From RGIG3009 sp964433065 (GTDB lineage: Bacteria > Bacillota > Clostridia > Oscillospirales > Acutalibacteraceae), in contig CAYSPZ010000030.1 of assembly GCA_964433065.1 (NCBI GenBank), positions 1-21,536 on the forward strand: a DNA stretch of 21,536 bases. Direction: 5' to 3'. The translations under genes were made by a program, and so were the position numbers. Every line of letters begins with the position of its first letter. The first letter of the stretch is position 1. Below, one piece after another: positions 7,101-15,160 of this stretch. Under the pieces are notes generated by a model. It had not been told where the DNA came from and did not search any database. It was given only the letters and a program-made list of their open reading frames with translations.

Positions 7101-7946
7101 TTACTTAATGAGTTCGCGTACCGTGTCCCGCGCGAGAGCGATATCCGCGATCGGATCGCCGCCCGTTTCGCGTTCGATGGTCAGATACCCGTTAAACCCG
7201 ACCGCTTTCAGTGCGGCAAGATAACGCGGGAAATCCACGTCGCCCTGACCGAGCGGTGTTTCGAGAAAATAATCCGCCACGTTGAGCGCCTCGATACCAC
7301 CCGTCGCGAAGTGATCGTAAATGATCTCGGGATCGGTCTTTTTGAGCATCACACCGTCCTTGATGTGGGTGTGTACGATATATTTACCGAGCATTTCCAC
7401 CGCTTCGACGGGATCCTGTCCCGTCACCATCACGAAGTTCGCGGGATCGAGGTTAACACCCACGCCGCCGTCCATCTCTTTTAAGAACTGCAACAGAACG
7501 GGTGCCGTTTCGGGTCCCGTTTCAATGGCGAGGGTAATCCCTTTCGATGCCGCGTACTTGCCGCATTCGCGAAGCGCGTCCACCATCACTTGATAACGGG
7601 GATGATTGCGGTCGGCGGGAATGACTCCGATGTGGGTGGTCACCACCGACACACCGAGATCCACCGCCAGATCCACGATTTGATTGGTGAGTTTGATGCG
7701 TTCGGGATTGTCTTTGGCGATCTGGAACCCGTGTCCGCCCATATCACCGCACAACGCGCTGATTTCAAGACCCATCGCGGCAAGTTTCTCACGGAAAGCC
7801 GCACGGTCGTCGGCAGAGAGCAACGCGGGACTGAACGACCCCGTCGTTGCGTAGATCTGTACGCCGTCAAATTCCATATCCTTCGCCAGTTTCAAACTGT
7901 CCGAAAGTTCCAATTTAAAACAATCGGTAATGACACCGATCTTCAT
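7101..7946 (-). CDS. Sugar phosphate isomerase/epimerase-like TIM-barrel protein
   Basis: A 281-residue protein of the xylose isomerase-like/AP endonuclease 2 superfamily. Its TIM barrel binds a divalent metal and typically catalyses ketose epimerisation, aldose-ketose isomerisation or related enolisation. Expected metal and catalytic residues are E142 (in AIETGPE), D167 (VNLDPAN), H192/H194 (VHTHIKDG) and E258 (TIERETG); H105 (TTHIG) is also placed as usual. There is no signal peptide. It is third and last in a minus-strand operon after two Gfo/Idh/MocA proteins, 20 bases behind the second one, with AAAGGAG before the ATG. This neighbourhood suggests action on the product of the oxidoreductases. 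The substrate cannot be told from sequence. Confidence 0.9.
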   Translation of the reverse strand: MKIGVITDCFKLELSDSLKLAKDMEFDGVQIYATTGSFSPALLSADDRAAFREKLAAMGLEISALCGDMGGHGFQIAKDNPERIKLTNQIVDLAVDLGVSVVTTHIGVIPADRNHPRYQVMVDALRECGKYAASKGITLAIETGPETAPVLLQFLKEMDGGVGVNLDPANFVMVTGQDPVEAVEMLGKYIVHTHIKDGVMLKKTDPEIIYDHFATGGIEALNVADYFLETPLGQGDVDFPRYLAALKAVGFNGYLTIERETGGDPIADIALARDTVRELIK

Positions 7947-7966
7947 ATTCCTGCACTCCTTTTATA

Positions 7967-8809
7967 TCAGAGTTCGACCCATTCACCGTCGGTGTCCTGC
8001 GCTTTGAGCAATGCGTCACGTACCCGCATCACTTCCAGCGTCTGTGCGGTATCGAACGGAATGGTACCGTTTTCAAAGAAGACCAGTACGCTTTCGAGCA
8101 GATGCCCGAACAGATCCGATTCACACGCTTTGTATAACGGTTCACCCGACGCGGTCTTACCCGAAATGGTTCCGAACAAAGCGGGCGAATACAACAGCAT
8201 TGCCTGTTTACCGTTCTCGGCGACCACACGGCAGAACCGTTGTTTACCGACCGCTTCCACCTTCACTTTTACGGCGGGACTTGCCAACACTTTCACGCAC
8301 ATCTCGATGGGGTGAATGATGTATTCCGCAAAATCGCGACCGCCGCCGGTGATGAACAACTCGTCCGCATCGACGAACAGGTCAAGTTCCTCCGCAAACC
8401 GCAATGCCGACGAACTGAAAAACGGCGCATTGTACTTCTCACCGAGCGCGAAGATTTTCTTTGCGGTTTCAAGGTCGGGCGCAAATGTCTTGTCAATGTA
8501 GGTGCGTTTACCGTGTTTGAGAGCGGCTTCCGCCAACCGCAGATGCGTTTCGGGGCAAGAGGGGGCGAGTACCATAATGTAATCGCTCTTTTCGCACAAT
8601 TCGTCGACGGTCGCGCAACGGGTGATCCCCATTTCAGCGCACCACTGATCGGTGGTCTTGCCGTCGATCAGCGAATCATCCCGTTCCGCCCACGCGTATG
8701 CAACCTCATAATCCAGCCCCAACCGTTCGGCGGCGGCTTTGATCCACGCGGGATAGTTGTTTGCGTGCCAGTTGCTGATATAATAGTCTACGAATCCGAT
8801 TTTTTTCAT
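7967..8809 (-). CDS. Divergent Gfo/Idh/MocA-like oxidoreductase
   Basis: A 280-residue protein related to NAD(P)-dependent sugar oxidoreductases, shorter than the usual 330-390. Family features are the block SDYIMVLAPSCPETHLRLAEAALKHGKRTYIDK (about 75-107) and a later His in HPIEM (166-170). The normal N-terminal nucleotide-binding GxGxxG is replaced by GFVDYYISNWHANNYP (5-20), and the family Glu-Lys-Pro appears as Asp-Lys-Thr (106-108). The Lys is kept, so catalysis may be retained with altered cofactor handling; alternatively it may be a non-catalytic partner of the upstream enzyme. Its ATG overlaps the stop of the upstream oxidoreductase gene by four bases (ATGA), indicating tight translational coupling. 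Confidence 0.8.
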   Translation of the reverse strand: MKKIGFVDYYISNWHANNYPAWIKAAAERLGLDYEVAYAWAERDDSLIDGKTTDQWCAEMGITRCATVDELCEKSDYIMVLAPSCPETHLRLAEAALKHGKRTYIDKTFAPDLETAKKIFALGEKYNAPFFSSSALRFAEELDLFVDADELFITGGGRDFAEYIIHPIEMCVKVLASPAVKVKVEAVGKQRFCRVVAENGKQAMLLYSPALFGTISGKTASGEPLYKACESDLFGHLLESVLVFFENGTIPFDTAQTLEVMRVRDALLKAQDTDGEWVEL

Positions 8810-9870
8810 AAGACGATCTCCTTTTTCTGCTCGGAAGCGACGTACAAGGTGTCAAGCAACCGTGCGCTTTCCAGAATGTTGTCAATGTGATTGCGGTTCT
8901 TTTCACCCGTGCGAATGGATTCAATGAATGCCTTGTCTTCGCACAGATACATATTGGGAATATCGTATTCGGGTGCGATGGTTTCAAGCGTTTCGCCGTC
9001 GTACAGTTCAAACTTACCGCCATAGGTCAGCCGCGCACCGCACTTGTCTCCGAGGAAATCGATGAACATTTCGTGCTTGTTGATGTTTTGTGCCCACGCA
9101 CCGTTGAACGAGATGGATGCTTTATCGGTACGCACGTAACCGGAAATGAAATCGTCCACGTCGTTGGTACCGTTCTCGATATCGGCGGTATCTTCCGCCC
9201 ACATACCTTCGTAACGGTATGCTTTCATATCCTTCGCCATCTCGCAGTACGCGTCACAGGTGACCTGCTTCAGGGTCGCACCGCCCAGAATATACAAAAT
9301 GAGATCCAGGAAGTGGACACCCCAGTCGATGAGAACACCGCCGCCCGACTGCGATTTGGTGGTAAACGCGCCGCCGAGACCGGGAATCGAACGGAACGCA
9401 CGGAAGGAACAGTATACGTGATAGATGTTACCGAACCGACCTTCGCGGTTGAGTTGTTCGAGCATCTCCACCGATTTGTGATAACGGTTACACACACCGA
9501 TGTTCAGGATCTTGTTTTGCTTTTTGGCTTCTTCTGCCATCTCGCAGGAGAGCGCGTAGTTGACGGTGATGGGTTTCTCACAGAACACGTGTTTACCCGC
9601 GCGCAGCGCCTCCATCGTCAGGGTGTAGTGCGCGTAGTTGGGGGTGAGAATGTATACCGCTTCCACTTCGTCGTCCGCAAACGCGATGCTCGCGTCCGCG
9701 ATCACGTTTTCGATGAACGGATATTTCTCCTTCATCTTTTCGGCTTTCTCGGGCAGAATGTCACAGGCATATTTCACCCGAATGTTGTCCATTTCCGCGA
9801 ATGCGGGGAAGTGCGCGCCGTCTGCGATGCGTCCGCAGCCGATCACGGCAATAACAGTTTTGTTTTCCAT
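8806..9870 (-). CDS. Gfo/Idh/MocA-family NAD(P)-dependent oxidoreductase
   Basis: A 354-residue protein of normal family length. The N-terminal Rossmann fold carries IAVIGCGRIADGAH (7-20) with the nucleotide-binding glycines. The catalytic Glu-Lys-Pro is at 98-100 (HVFCEKPITVN). The substrate-domain motif DWGVHFLDL (182-190) holds D182 and H186, the usual pair. The family oxidises or epimerises sugars, inositols and glycosides, or performs redox-assisted bond cleavage. It is first in a three-gene minus-strand operon with a strong sigma-A promoter (9901-9929); AAGGAGG precedes the ATG. It is divergent from the AraC gene at 10067, the likely regulator. The exact substrate is unknown. Confidence 0.93.
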   Translation of the reverse strand: MENKTVIAVIGCGRIADGAHFPAFAEMDNIRVKYACDILPEKAEKMKEKYPFIENVIADASIAFADDEVEAVYILTPNYAHYTLTMEALRAGKHVFCEKPITVNYALSCEMAEEAKKQNKILNIGVCNRYHKSVEMLEQLNREGRFGNIYHVYCSFRAFRSIPGLGGAFTTKSQSGGGVLIDWGVHFLDLILYILGGATLKQVTCDAYCEMAKDMKAYRYEGMWAEDTADIENGTNDVDDFISGYVRTDKASISFNGAWAQNINKHEMFIDFLGDKCGARLTYGGKFELYDGETLETIAPEYDIPNMYLCEDKAFIESIRTGEKNRNHIDNILESARLLDTLYVASEQKKEIVL

Positions 9871-9900
9871 ATGACGTCCTCCTTATATGATCTTGCTCTC

Positions 9901-9929
9901 ATTATACAAAGGGATGTGCACACTGTCAA
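9901..9929 (-). promoter_or_regulatory. Consensus promoter of the oxidoreductase operon
   Basis: On the minus strand a perfect TTGACA (9929-9924) and a perfect TATAAT (9906-9901) with 17-base spacing. The 8-base palindrome TGTGCACA (9915-9922) lies in the spacer and could be an operator; a perfect core promoter suggests control mainly by repression. Confidence 0.85.
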
Positions 9930-10015
9930 TGTTTTCAGTTACGCAAAAAGATATCTTTTTTTCATATTTGCCGCTTTTTCGGGCAAAAAAGGTTGTTTTG
10001 TTTAACGATTTTCGG

Positions 10016-10044
10016 TTGACAAGGTATATAACACCCGCTACAAT
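10016..10044 (+). promoter_or_regulatory. Promoter of the AraC gene at 10067
   Basis: TTGACA (10016-10021), 17 bases, TACAAT (10039-10044). This places the transcript start near 10051, downstream of upstream in-frame ATGs, and so supports translation from 10067. Confidence 0.8.
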
Positions 10045-10066
10045 TAGAGAAAAAAGAGGTGAGAAT

Positions 10067-10915
10067 ATGTACGCCAGTCAATATCATCTTGACCGCTCTT
10101 ACGCGGACCCGCTCGTTTTCGGTGATATCCGCTTAGCGCAGGTCGGAAAACTGTACGGCACCGAGCGCACGGTGGTGGATGCCCATATTCATACCGACCT
10201 GTTTGAGATCACGGTGGTCACCGACGGTGCGGGGGTCATTACCACCAACGACGTTCCAACTCCCGTCGAAAAAGGGGACGTCTACCTCTCAATGCCGTGT
10301 GACGTCCATCAGATCGACAGTGATACCGACCGCCCCGTCAAATTCAGTTACCTTGCCTTTTCGGTGGGGAACGGGGACTGGCAGTCGGTACTCGAACAGT
10401 TGACGCAGGAACACTACAACGAACGCGACCGCGTGTTTCAGGACGAACGGGTGCGACCGCTCATCAACAACATTTTGGCGGAACTCACCGAACAAAAGGT
10501 GCATTCCTCACAGGTCATCACCGCGTTGTTGTATCAGTTACTCGCTTATATCGACCGCGGTTTCCGCGATAAGACCACCGCCACCTACCACGAAGAGGTC
10601 AACGACGCGGATATCCTCTGTGTCCGCCTGATGACCTACATCGACACCCATATCTATTCGCTCAAAACGTTGCAGGAACTGGCACAGGTGACAGGGTACA
10701 GTTACGGCTATCTGTCCGCCTTGTTCCGCAAAACCACCTCGTTCACCCTTTCGTCCTACTACGCGCGTAAACGAATGGAAGCCGCACGTTTGCTCGTTCT
10801 CGAAAAGAAACTCACCGCCACCGAGATCGCCAAAACGCTCAACTACTCCTCCGTCTACGCGTTCAGTAAAGCGTTTTGTAAAAAATACGGTGTTCCGCCC
10901 AGTCGATATCGATGA
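10067..10915 (+). CDS. AraC-family transcriptional regulator
   Basis: A 282-residue regulator. The N-terminal cupin domain has a metal/ligand-type cluster, AHIHTDLFEITVV (about 39-51), then GDVYLSMPCDVHQIDS. The C-terminal AraC double helix-turn-helix spans about 185-282: LQELAQVTGYSYGYLSALFR, then LTATEIAKTLNYSSVYAFSK. The reading frame stays open upstream to 9887, but that extension precedes the promoter at 10016-10044. The ATG at 10067 has AGAGGTGAG at correct spacing. It is divergent from the Gfo/Idh/MocA operon and directly upstream of the aldolase/sialidase-like unit, so it may control either. Palindromic sites begin two bases after its stop codon. Confidence 0.92.
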   Translation: MYASQYHLDRSYADPLVFGDIRLAQVGKLYGTERTVVDAHIHTDLFEITVVTDGAGVITTNDVPTPVEKGDVYLSMPCDVHQIDSDTDRPVKFSYLAFSVGNGDWQSVLEQLTQEHYNERDRVFQDERVRPLINNILAELTEQKVHSSQVITALLYQLLAYIDRGFRDKTTATYHEEVNDADILCVRLMTYIDTHIYSLKTLQELAQVTGYSYGYLSALFRKTTSFTLSSYYARKRMEAARLLVLEKKLTATEIAKTLNYSSVYAFSKAFCKKYGVPPSRYR

Positions 10916-10916
10916 A

Positions 10917-10971
10917 TGCAGGAATCACCATATCTCTTGCAATGATTGCAATTGCAACCGAAATTCCTGCA
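10917..10971. promoter_or_regulatory. Nested palindromic operator region
   Basis: An outer inverted repeat, TGCAGGAAT (10917-10925) and ATTCCTGCA (10963-10971), encloses three TTGCAA copies at 10937, 10946 and 10952. These form overlapping palindromes, TGCAATGATTGCA (10938-10950) and TTGCAATTGCAA (10946-10957). The last TTGCAA is also the -35 element of the following promoter, so a protein bound here would compete with or contact RNA polymerase. Confidence 0.6.
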
Positions 10972-10980
10972 AAGTATACT
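10952..10980 (+). promoter_or_regulatory. Promoter of the aldolase/sialidase-like operon
   Basis: TTGCAA (10952-10957) and TATACT (10975-10980) with exactly 17-base spacing, 27 bases before the start codon at 11008. The -35 element lies inside the palindrome cluster. Confidence 0.6.
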
Positions 10981-11007
10981 GAAAGCAGAGAAAAATGAGG
11001 TGTCAGA

Positions 11008-11778
11008 ATGAATACGTTACGAGAAGCGGTCGCACAAGGGAAAAAACTGTGCGGCACGTTGGTATCCTTGACCGATCCCGCTCTATGCGAGATGGTCGGC
11101 AACGCGGGTTTTGATCTGGTGTGGATCGATATGGAACACACCTATATGTCTTACAAAGAGGTGCTGGCACACCTGAACGCGGCGCGCTCGGTGGGGATCG
11201 CCTCACTGGTTCGTCTGCCGCAAAACGATCCGACCGCCACCAAAAAGATCCTCGAAATGGATCCCGACGGTGTGTTGTTCCCGATGGTGCGCACCGCAGA
11301 CGAGGTGCGCACCCTGATCGAATCTACACTGTATCCGCCGCTCGGCACGCGCGGTTTCGGTCCGATGCGCGCCATTCGCTACGGCGCCGACGACGCGGCG
11401 GACTACATCGCCCGCCGCAGTCTGGAAACCTGCCGTTTCGTTCAGATCGAACACGTCGACCTTATCGACCAACTCGACGAGGTAGCGCAGATTCCGTATC
11501 TCGATGGTTGTATCTTCGGTCCCAACGACCTTTCGGGTTCGCTCGGCGAACTCGGCAACCCGACGGGGGAGAATACCGTCGCGCAGGTACGCCGCGCCAT
11601 CGATATTCTGCATAAACACGGCAAATATATCGGTCTTGCGGTGGGACACGACGAGGCAACCATTCGTTTCTGGTCACAGTTCGGTGTGGACCTGTTTGTC
11701 GCAGGCGCCGACTGGAACTTCGTGTATAGCGCAGGCAAACAGACCTGCGATCTGTTACATACCTACCACGCAAAATAA
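11008..11778 (+). CDS. HpcH/HpaI-family class II aldolase
   Basis: A 256-residue metal-dependent aldolase of the HpcH/HpaI/citrate-lyase beta family. Members reversibly split 2-oxo-3-deoxy acids into pyruvate and an aldehyde, for example in hydroxyphenylacetate, 2-keto-3-deoxyrhamnonate or galactarate pathways. Key residues match HpaI within one position: H44 (IDMEHT, base), R69 (LVRLP, pyruvate binding), E148 (QIEHV) and D174 (FGPNDLSGS), the last two being metal ligands. GAGGTG precedes the ATG. It is first in a two-gene operon; the sialidase-like gene starts 14 bases downstream. A 2-keto-3-deoxy sugar acid is the most natural substrate in this setting, but that is inference. Confidence 0.93.
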   Translation: MNTLREAVAQGKKLCGTLVSLTDPALCEMVGNAGFDLVWIDMEHTYMSYKEVLAHLNAARSVGIASLVRLPQNDPTATKKILEMDPDGVLFPMVRTADEVRTLIESTLYPPLGTRGFGPMRAIRYGADDAADYIARRSLETCRFVQIEHVDLIDQLDEVAQIPYLDGCIFGPNDLSGSLGELGNPTGENTVAQVRRAIDILHKHGKYIGLAVGHDEATIRFWSQFGVDLFVAGADWNFVYSAGKQTCDLLHTYHAK

Positions 11779-11792
11779 AGGAGGACGACAAC

Positions 11793-12848
11793 ATGTTAGA
11801 ACTCAAACGCGACGGATTTACCATTGAACTTACCGACCCGACGGTGTACGTCGACAACGGCGCACGCGGCAGAAGCGGGCATATGAGCCACGCACTGGTC
11901 GAATGGGCGCCCGGCAAACTGCTCAACTTCAACTCCAACTGCTCGGGTGTGCGTCACGGCGGTCACTCCACCTTCGGCTATATCGAATACCGCACCTCCG
12001 AAGACGGCGGCGAAACCTATTCTGACGTCAAGGTGCTTGACTACTCGATGAAAGAACTGCTCGACGGTGTCTATACCATCTCGATCGAAAAAGCGGTCGC
12101 CTGCTCCGACGGCAGTATCACCGCATTCTGTCTGCGTAACGATAATACCGCCCTGTGCGAACCGTGGGATACCCCGACGGTCATCCGCAGTTTAGACGGC
12201 GGCGAAACGTGGAGCGATCCCGTCGAACTGTGTCCCTATAAAGGTCGTGTGTATGCCGCCTGTACCCATAACGACGTCATCTACGCGCTCGAATTCTGCA
12301 ACGATGCCGAGATCCAATTCGTCGGCAGAACCGAAGAACACGTCTACCGCATCTTCACCAGCGAAGACCACGGTGTCACCTTTAACGAACTGTGCGTCGT
12401 TCCGATCGACGGTATGGGCAGAGGTTACGGTGCGATGCTGTTCGACGATCAGGATCATCTGCACGTGTTCGCGTACAACATCAACGACGAACAACACCCC
12501 GATCACATCATCAGTACCGACTGCGGCAAAACGTGGGGTGAACCCACCACCTGCTATCTCGCCGACGGTATCCGCAACCCGCAGATTGCCCAACTCGACG
12601 GTGTGTACCTCATCCACGGCAGAAATGCCGACGCGACGGGCTTCGTTCTGTACTCCTCGCTCGATTGCCAGAACTGGGACGAGGGTTATCGCATCGGTAC
12701 CGTCACCAACCTGTGCTACTATTCCAACAACATCGTCCTCAAAGATAAAGACGGCAACAACCGTCTGCTCATTCAGTACTCCGAACGGTTCAACGACACA
12801 GACGTCTGTACCAACGCGATGCACCGTTTCCTGCGCATCGTAAAATAA
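11793..12848 (+). CDS. Asp-box (BNR repeat) sialidase-like protein
   Basis: A 351-residue beta-propeller. Four Asp-boxes are visible: SEDGGETY (69-76), SLDGGETW (133-140), SEDHGVTF (190-197) and STDCGKTW (241-248), with a degenerate one near 289. This is the hallmark of the sialidase/neuraminidase fold. There is no signal peptide or carbohydrate-binding module, so it is cytoplasmic and acts on small imported substrates if it is an enzyme. The presence of a full sialidase arginine triad could not be confirmed. No sialic-acid catabolic genes (aldolase NanA, epimerase NanE) are nearby, so sialic acid need not be the substrate. AAAGGAGG precedes the ATG. It is second in an operon with the HpcH/HpaI aldolase and ends at a strong terminator. 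Confidence 0.8.
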   Translation: MLELKRDGFTIELTDPTVYVDNGARGRSGHMSHALVEWAPGKLLNFNSNCSGVRHGGHSTFGYIEYRTSEDGGETYSDVKVLDYSMKELLDGVYTISIEKAVACSDGSITAFCLRNDNTALCEPWDTPTVIRSLDGGETWSDPVELCPYKGRVYAACTHNDVIYALEFCNDAEIQFVGRTEEHVYRIFTSEDHGVTFNELCVVPIDGMGRGYGAMLFDDQDHLHVFAYNINDEQHPDHIISTDCGKTWGEPTTCYLADGIRNPQIAQLDGVYLIHGRNADATGFVLYSSLDCQNWDEGYRIGTVTNLCYYSNNIVLKDKDGNNRLLIQYSERFNDTDVCTNAMHRFLRIVK

Positions 12849-12853
12849 CCTGC

Positions 12854-12882
12854 AAAAAAGACCGCGGATGCGGTCTTTTTTT
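12854..12882 (+). terminator. Intrinsic terminator after the sialidase-like gene
   Basis: AAAAAAGACCGC (12854-12865) pairs with GCGGTCTTTTTT (12870-12881) around a GGAT loop, ending in a run of T. Confidence 0.93.
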
Positions 12883-12893
12883 GTCCGTAACCT

Positions 12894-12922
12894 TTGACTT
12901 TACTGCGGCAATATGGTAAAAT
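12894..12922 (+). promoter_or_regulatory. Promoter of the alpha-galactosidase gene
   Basis: TTGACT (12894-12899), 17 bases, TAAAAT (12917-12922), immediately after the preceding terminator. The GH36 gene is therefore an independent unit. Confidence 0.7.
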
Positions 12923-12956
12923 TAACCGAACGTTGTTTTGAAGAGAGGGTTTCACA

Positions 12957-15113
12957 ATGCCGATACGCTTTTGTAAAGACCAAAACCGCTTTATCCTGAC
13001 CACCAAACACACCGCGTATGCGTTCGATATCGTACAGGGTCAATACCTGCGCCACCTGTACTACGGCAAAAAAACGCGCGATCTGTCGGTGGACGAACCG
13101 ACGGGATATTCTTTCTCGCCCTACCGCGCCGACCTCGATTGGACGTGGTCACCCGATACCTTGCCGCTTGAATTCTCCTTTTACGGCTCGGGCGATTTCC
13201 GCCCGTCGGCACTGCGTCTGTGCGGCGCGGACGGTACCGACGTCACCGATTTTTGCTACCGCTCCCACCGCGTCTTTTTCGGCAAACCCGATTTGGACGG
13301 TCTGCCGTCTTCCCGCGCGGATCAGCATACCAAAACGTTGGAAATCACCTTGCACGACGCGCACACCGCGTGTACCTTAAAACTGTACTACACCGTCTTT
13401 GCCGACGAGGATATCATCACCCGCACCATGTCGTTGCAAAACGGCGGTGATGGCGCGGTCACCATTGAAAAATGTATGTCGATGACCCTCGACCTGCCCG
13501 CCTGCAACTACGATATGATCTCGTTGTACGGCAGCCACCTGCACGAATGCGGATACGACCGTCACCCCTTGTTCCACGGCACCCAATCGATCACTTCGCG
13601 GCGCGGTGCCTCTTCCCACCAACATAACCCCTTCTTCGCACTGTGTTCGCACAATGCCAATGAGGAGAGGGGAGAGGCGTACGGCTTCAACTTCGTGTAC
13701 TCGGGTTCTTTCTTGAACGAGGTGGAGGTGGACCAACAAAACACCACCCGCGTGACGGTGGGTCTCGGTAGTGAAAACTTCGCCTACACCCTCGAAAAAG
13801 GCGAACGCTTTATCGCCCCCGAAGCGGTGCTCACCTACTCGGCAAACGGCTTCGGCACCATGACCCGCAACTTCCACGACTTTATCCTCGCCCACATTCT
13901 GCCCGCCGAAGCGGTGGAAACTCCCCACCCTGTTGTACTGAATACGTGGGAAGCGGTGTACTTCGATATCAACCAGGCGCTGTTGCTTGACTTTGCCGAA
14001 GAGGCGAACAAGGTCGGTTGCGATATGCTGGTAATGGACGACGGCTGGTTCGGCGAACGTCACAACGACGATGCCGCACTCGGTGACTGGTACACGAATG
14101 CCCGAAAATTCCCCGAAGGGTTGGCACCGTTTGCCAAAGCGGTCAAAGCCAAGGGTGTGCAGTTCGGTATCTGGGTGGAACCCGAAATGATCAACCCCGA
14201 TTCGGAACTTTACCGCACTCATCCCGACTGGTGTCTGCACGTAGAGGGGAGGAACCCCCATCTGTCCCGTAACCAACTGGTACTGGATATGAGTAACGAC
14301 GCGGTGATTGACTACCTTATCGACACCTTTACCAAAACGTTCGACGGTGTCCCGATCGACTATTTCAAATGGGATATGAACCGCCACCTGTCCGACGTGG
14401 CATCCTCGGTCGCCACCCCCCGCCGTCAAAAAGAAACGTTCTTCCGCCACATCAAAGGCGCCTACCGTTTGCTCGACCATTTCCGCAAGACCTACCCCAA
14501 TGCGGTGATCGAAACCTGCTCGGGCGGCGGCGGTCGGTACGACCTCGGTATGATGTGCTACGGTATCCAGATCTGGACCAGTGACAACACCGACCCGTAC
14601 GACCGCACCCTCATTCAATCGTCGGCGATGATGGCATACCCCGCGGCGACCATGTCCTGCCACGTGTCCGACCCGCACGACGATCTCGCCTCGCTCGACT
14701 ATCGGTATAAAGTCGCCGTCGGCGGTATGCTCGGTTACGAACTCAACATCCTCAAAATGACCGATGCGATCAAAGCGGAAATGTCCCGCCAGATCACCGA
14801 ATACCGTTCGTTCGAACACCTGATGCGGCTCGGTGACTATTACGCGCTGGTATCGCCGTATGCAAACCCCTATGCCGCATACTACTACGCAAACAAAACG
14901 GGCGAGGAACTGTTGCTCACCGTCATCGAGAAAGCCGATTGCAAGAGCGGACAGACGAAACTGCTCAAACTCAAAGCCGCCAAAGCCGACCGCCGTTACC
15001 GCGAACGGTACAGCGGCAAAGAATATACCGGCGAACAACTGAAAAACGGCATCCGCCTCACCCTTGCAGGTGAACCCGATACCGCACATTTGATGTACTT
15101 TATTGCTCTTTAA
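12957..15113 (+). CDS. Alpha-galactosidase, glycoside hydrolase family 36
   Basis: A 718-residue enzyme of normal length for bacterial tetrameric GH36 alpha-galactosidases, which release galactose from melibiose, raffinose, stachyose and related alpha-galactosides with retention. An N-terminal beta-sandwich (about 1-320) precedes the catalytic barrel. Barrel motifs are LVMDDGWFGERHNDD (358-372), KWDMNR with the nucleophile D473, and WTSDNTD with the acid/base D543. CSGGGGRYDLG (521-531) is the usual substrate-binding loop. A small C-terminal beta domain ends the protein. There is no signal peptide, so hydrolysis is cytoplasmic after import. The ATG follows AGAGAGGG. It is monocistronic between two terminators, and the galactose pathway genes are not in the window. 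Confidence 0.97.
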   Translation: MPIRFCKDQNRFILTTKHTAYAFDIVQGQYLRHLYYGKKTRDLSVDEPTGYSFSPYRADLDWTWSPDTLPLEFSFYGSGDFRPSALRLCGADGTDVTDFCYRSHRVFFGKPDLDGLPSSRADQHTKTLEITLHDAHTACTLKLYYTVFADEDIITRTMSLQNGGDGAVTIEKCMSMTLDLPACNYDMISLYGSHLHECGYDRHPLFHGTQSITSRRGASSHQHNPFFALCSHNANEERGEAYGFNFVYSGSFLNEVEVDQQNTTRVTVGLGSENFAYTLEKGERFIAPEAVLTYSANGFGTMTRNFHDFILAHILPAEAVETPHPVVLNTWEAVYFDINQALLLDFAEEANKVGCDMLVMDDGWFGERHNDDAALGDWYTNARKFPEGLAPFAKAVKAKGVQFGIWVEPEMINPDSELYRTHPDWCLHVEGRNPHLSRNQLVLDMSNDAVIDYLIDTFTKTFDGVPIDYFKWDMNRHLSDVASSVATPRRQKETFFRHIKGAYRLLDHFRKTYPNAVIETCSGGGGRYDLGMMCYGIQIWTSDNTDPYDRTLIQSSAMMAYPAATMSCHVSDPHDDLASLDYRYKVAVGGMLGYELNILKMTDAIKAEMSRQITEYRSFEHLMRLGDYYALVSPYANPYAAYYYANKTGEELLLTVIEKADCKSGQTKLLKLKAAKADRRYRERYSGKEYTGEQLKNGIRLTLAGEPDTAHLMYFIAL

Positions 15114-15116
15114 TTT

Positions 15117-15149
15117 AAAAAACGACTTCGCTCTGCGAAGTCGTTTTTT
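15117..15149. terminator. Bidirectional terminator, GH36 and GH78-like genes
   Basis: AAAAAACGACTTCG (15117-15130) and CGAAGTCGTTTTTT (15136-15149) are perfectly complementary, with A/T runs on both sides, suiting convergent genes ending at 15113 and 15161. Confidence 0.92.
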
Positions 15150-15160
15150 TGTTTGCGAAA

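Noticed and set aside
9887..10066. N-terminal extension of the second AraC protein
   Set aside because: The extension contains the -35 and -10 elements at 10016-10044, lacks a ribosome binding site at 9887, and does not resemble an AraC N-terminus.
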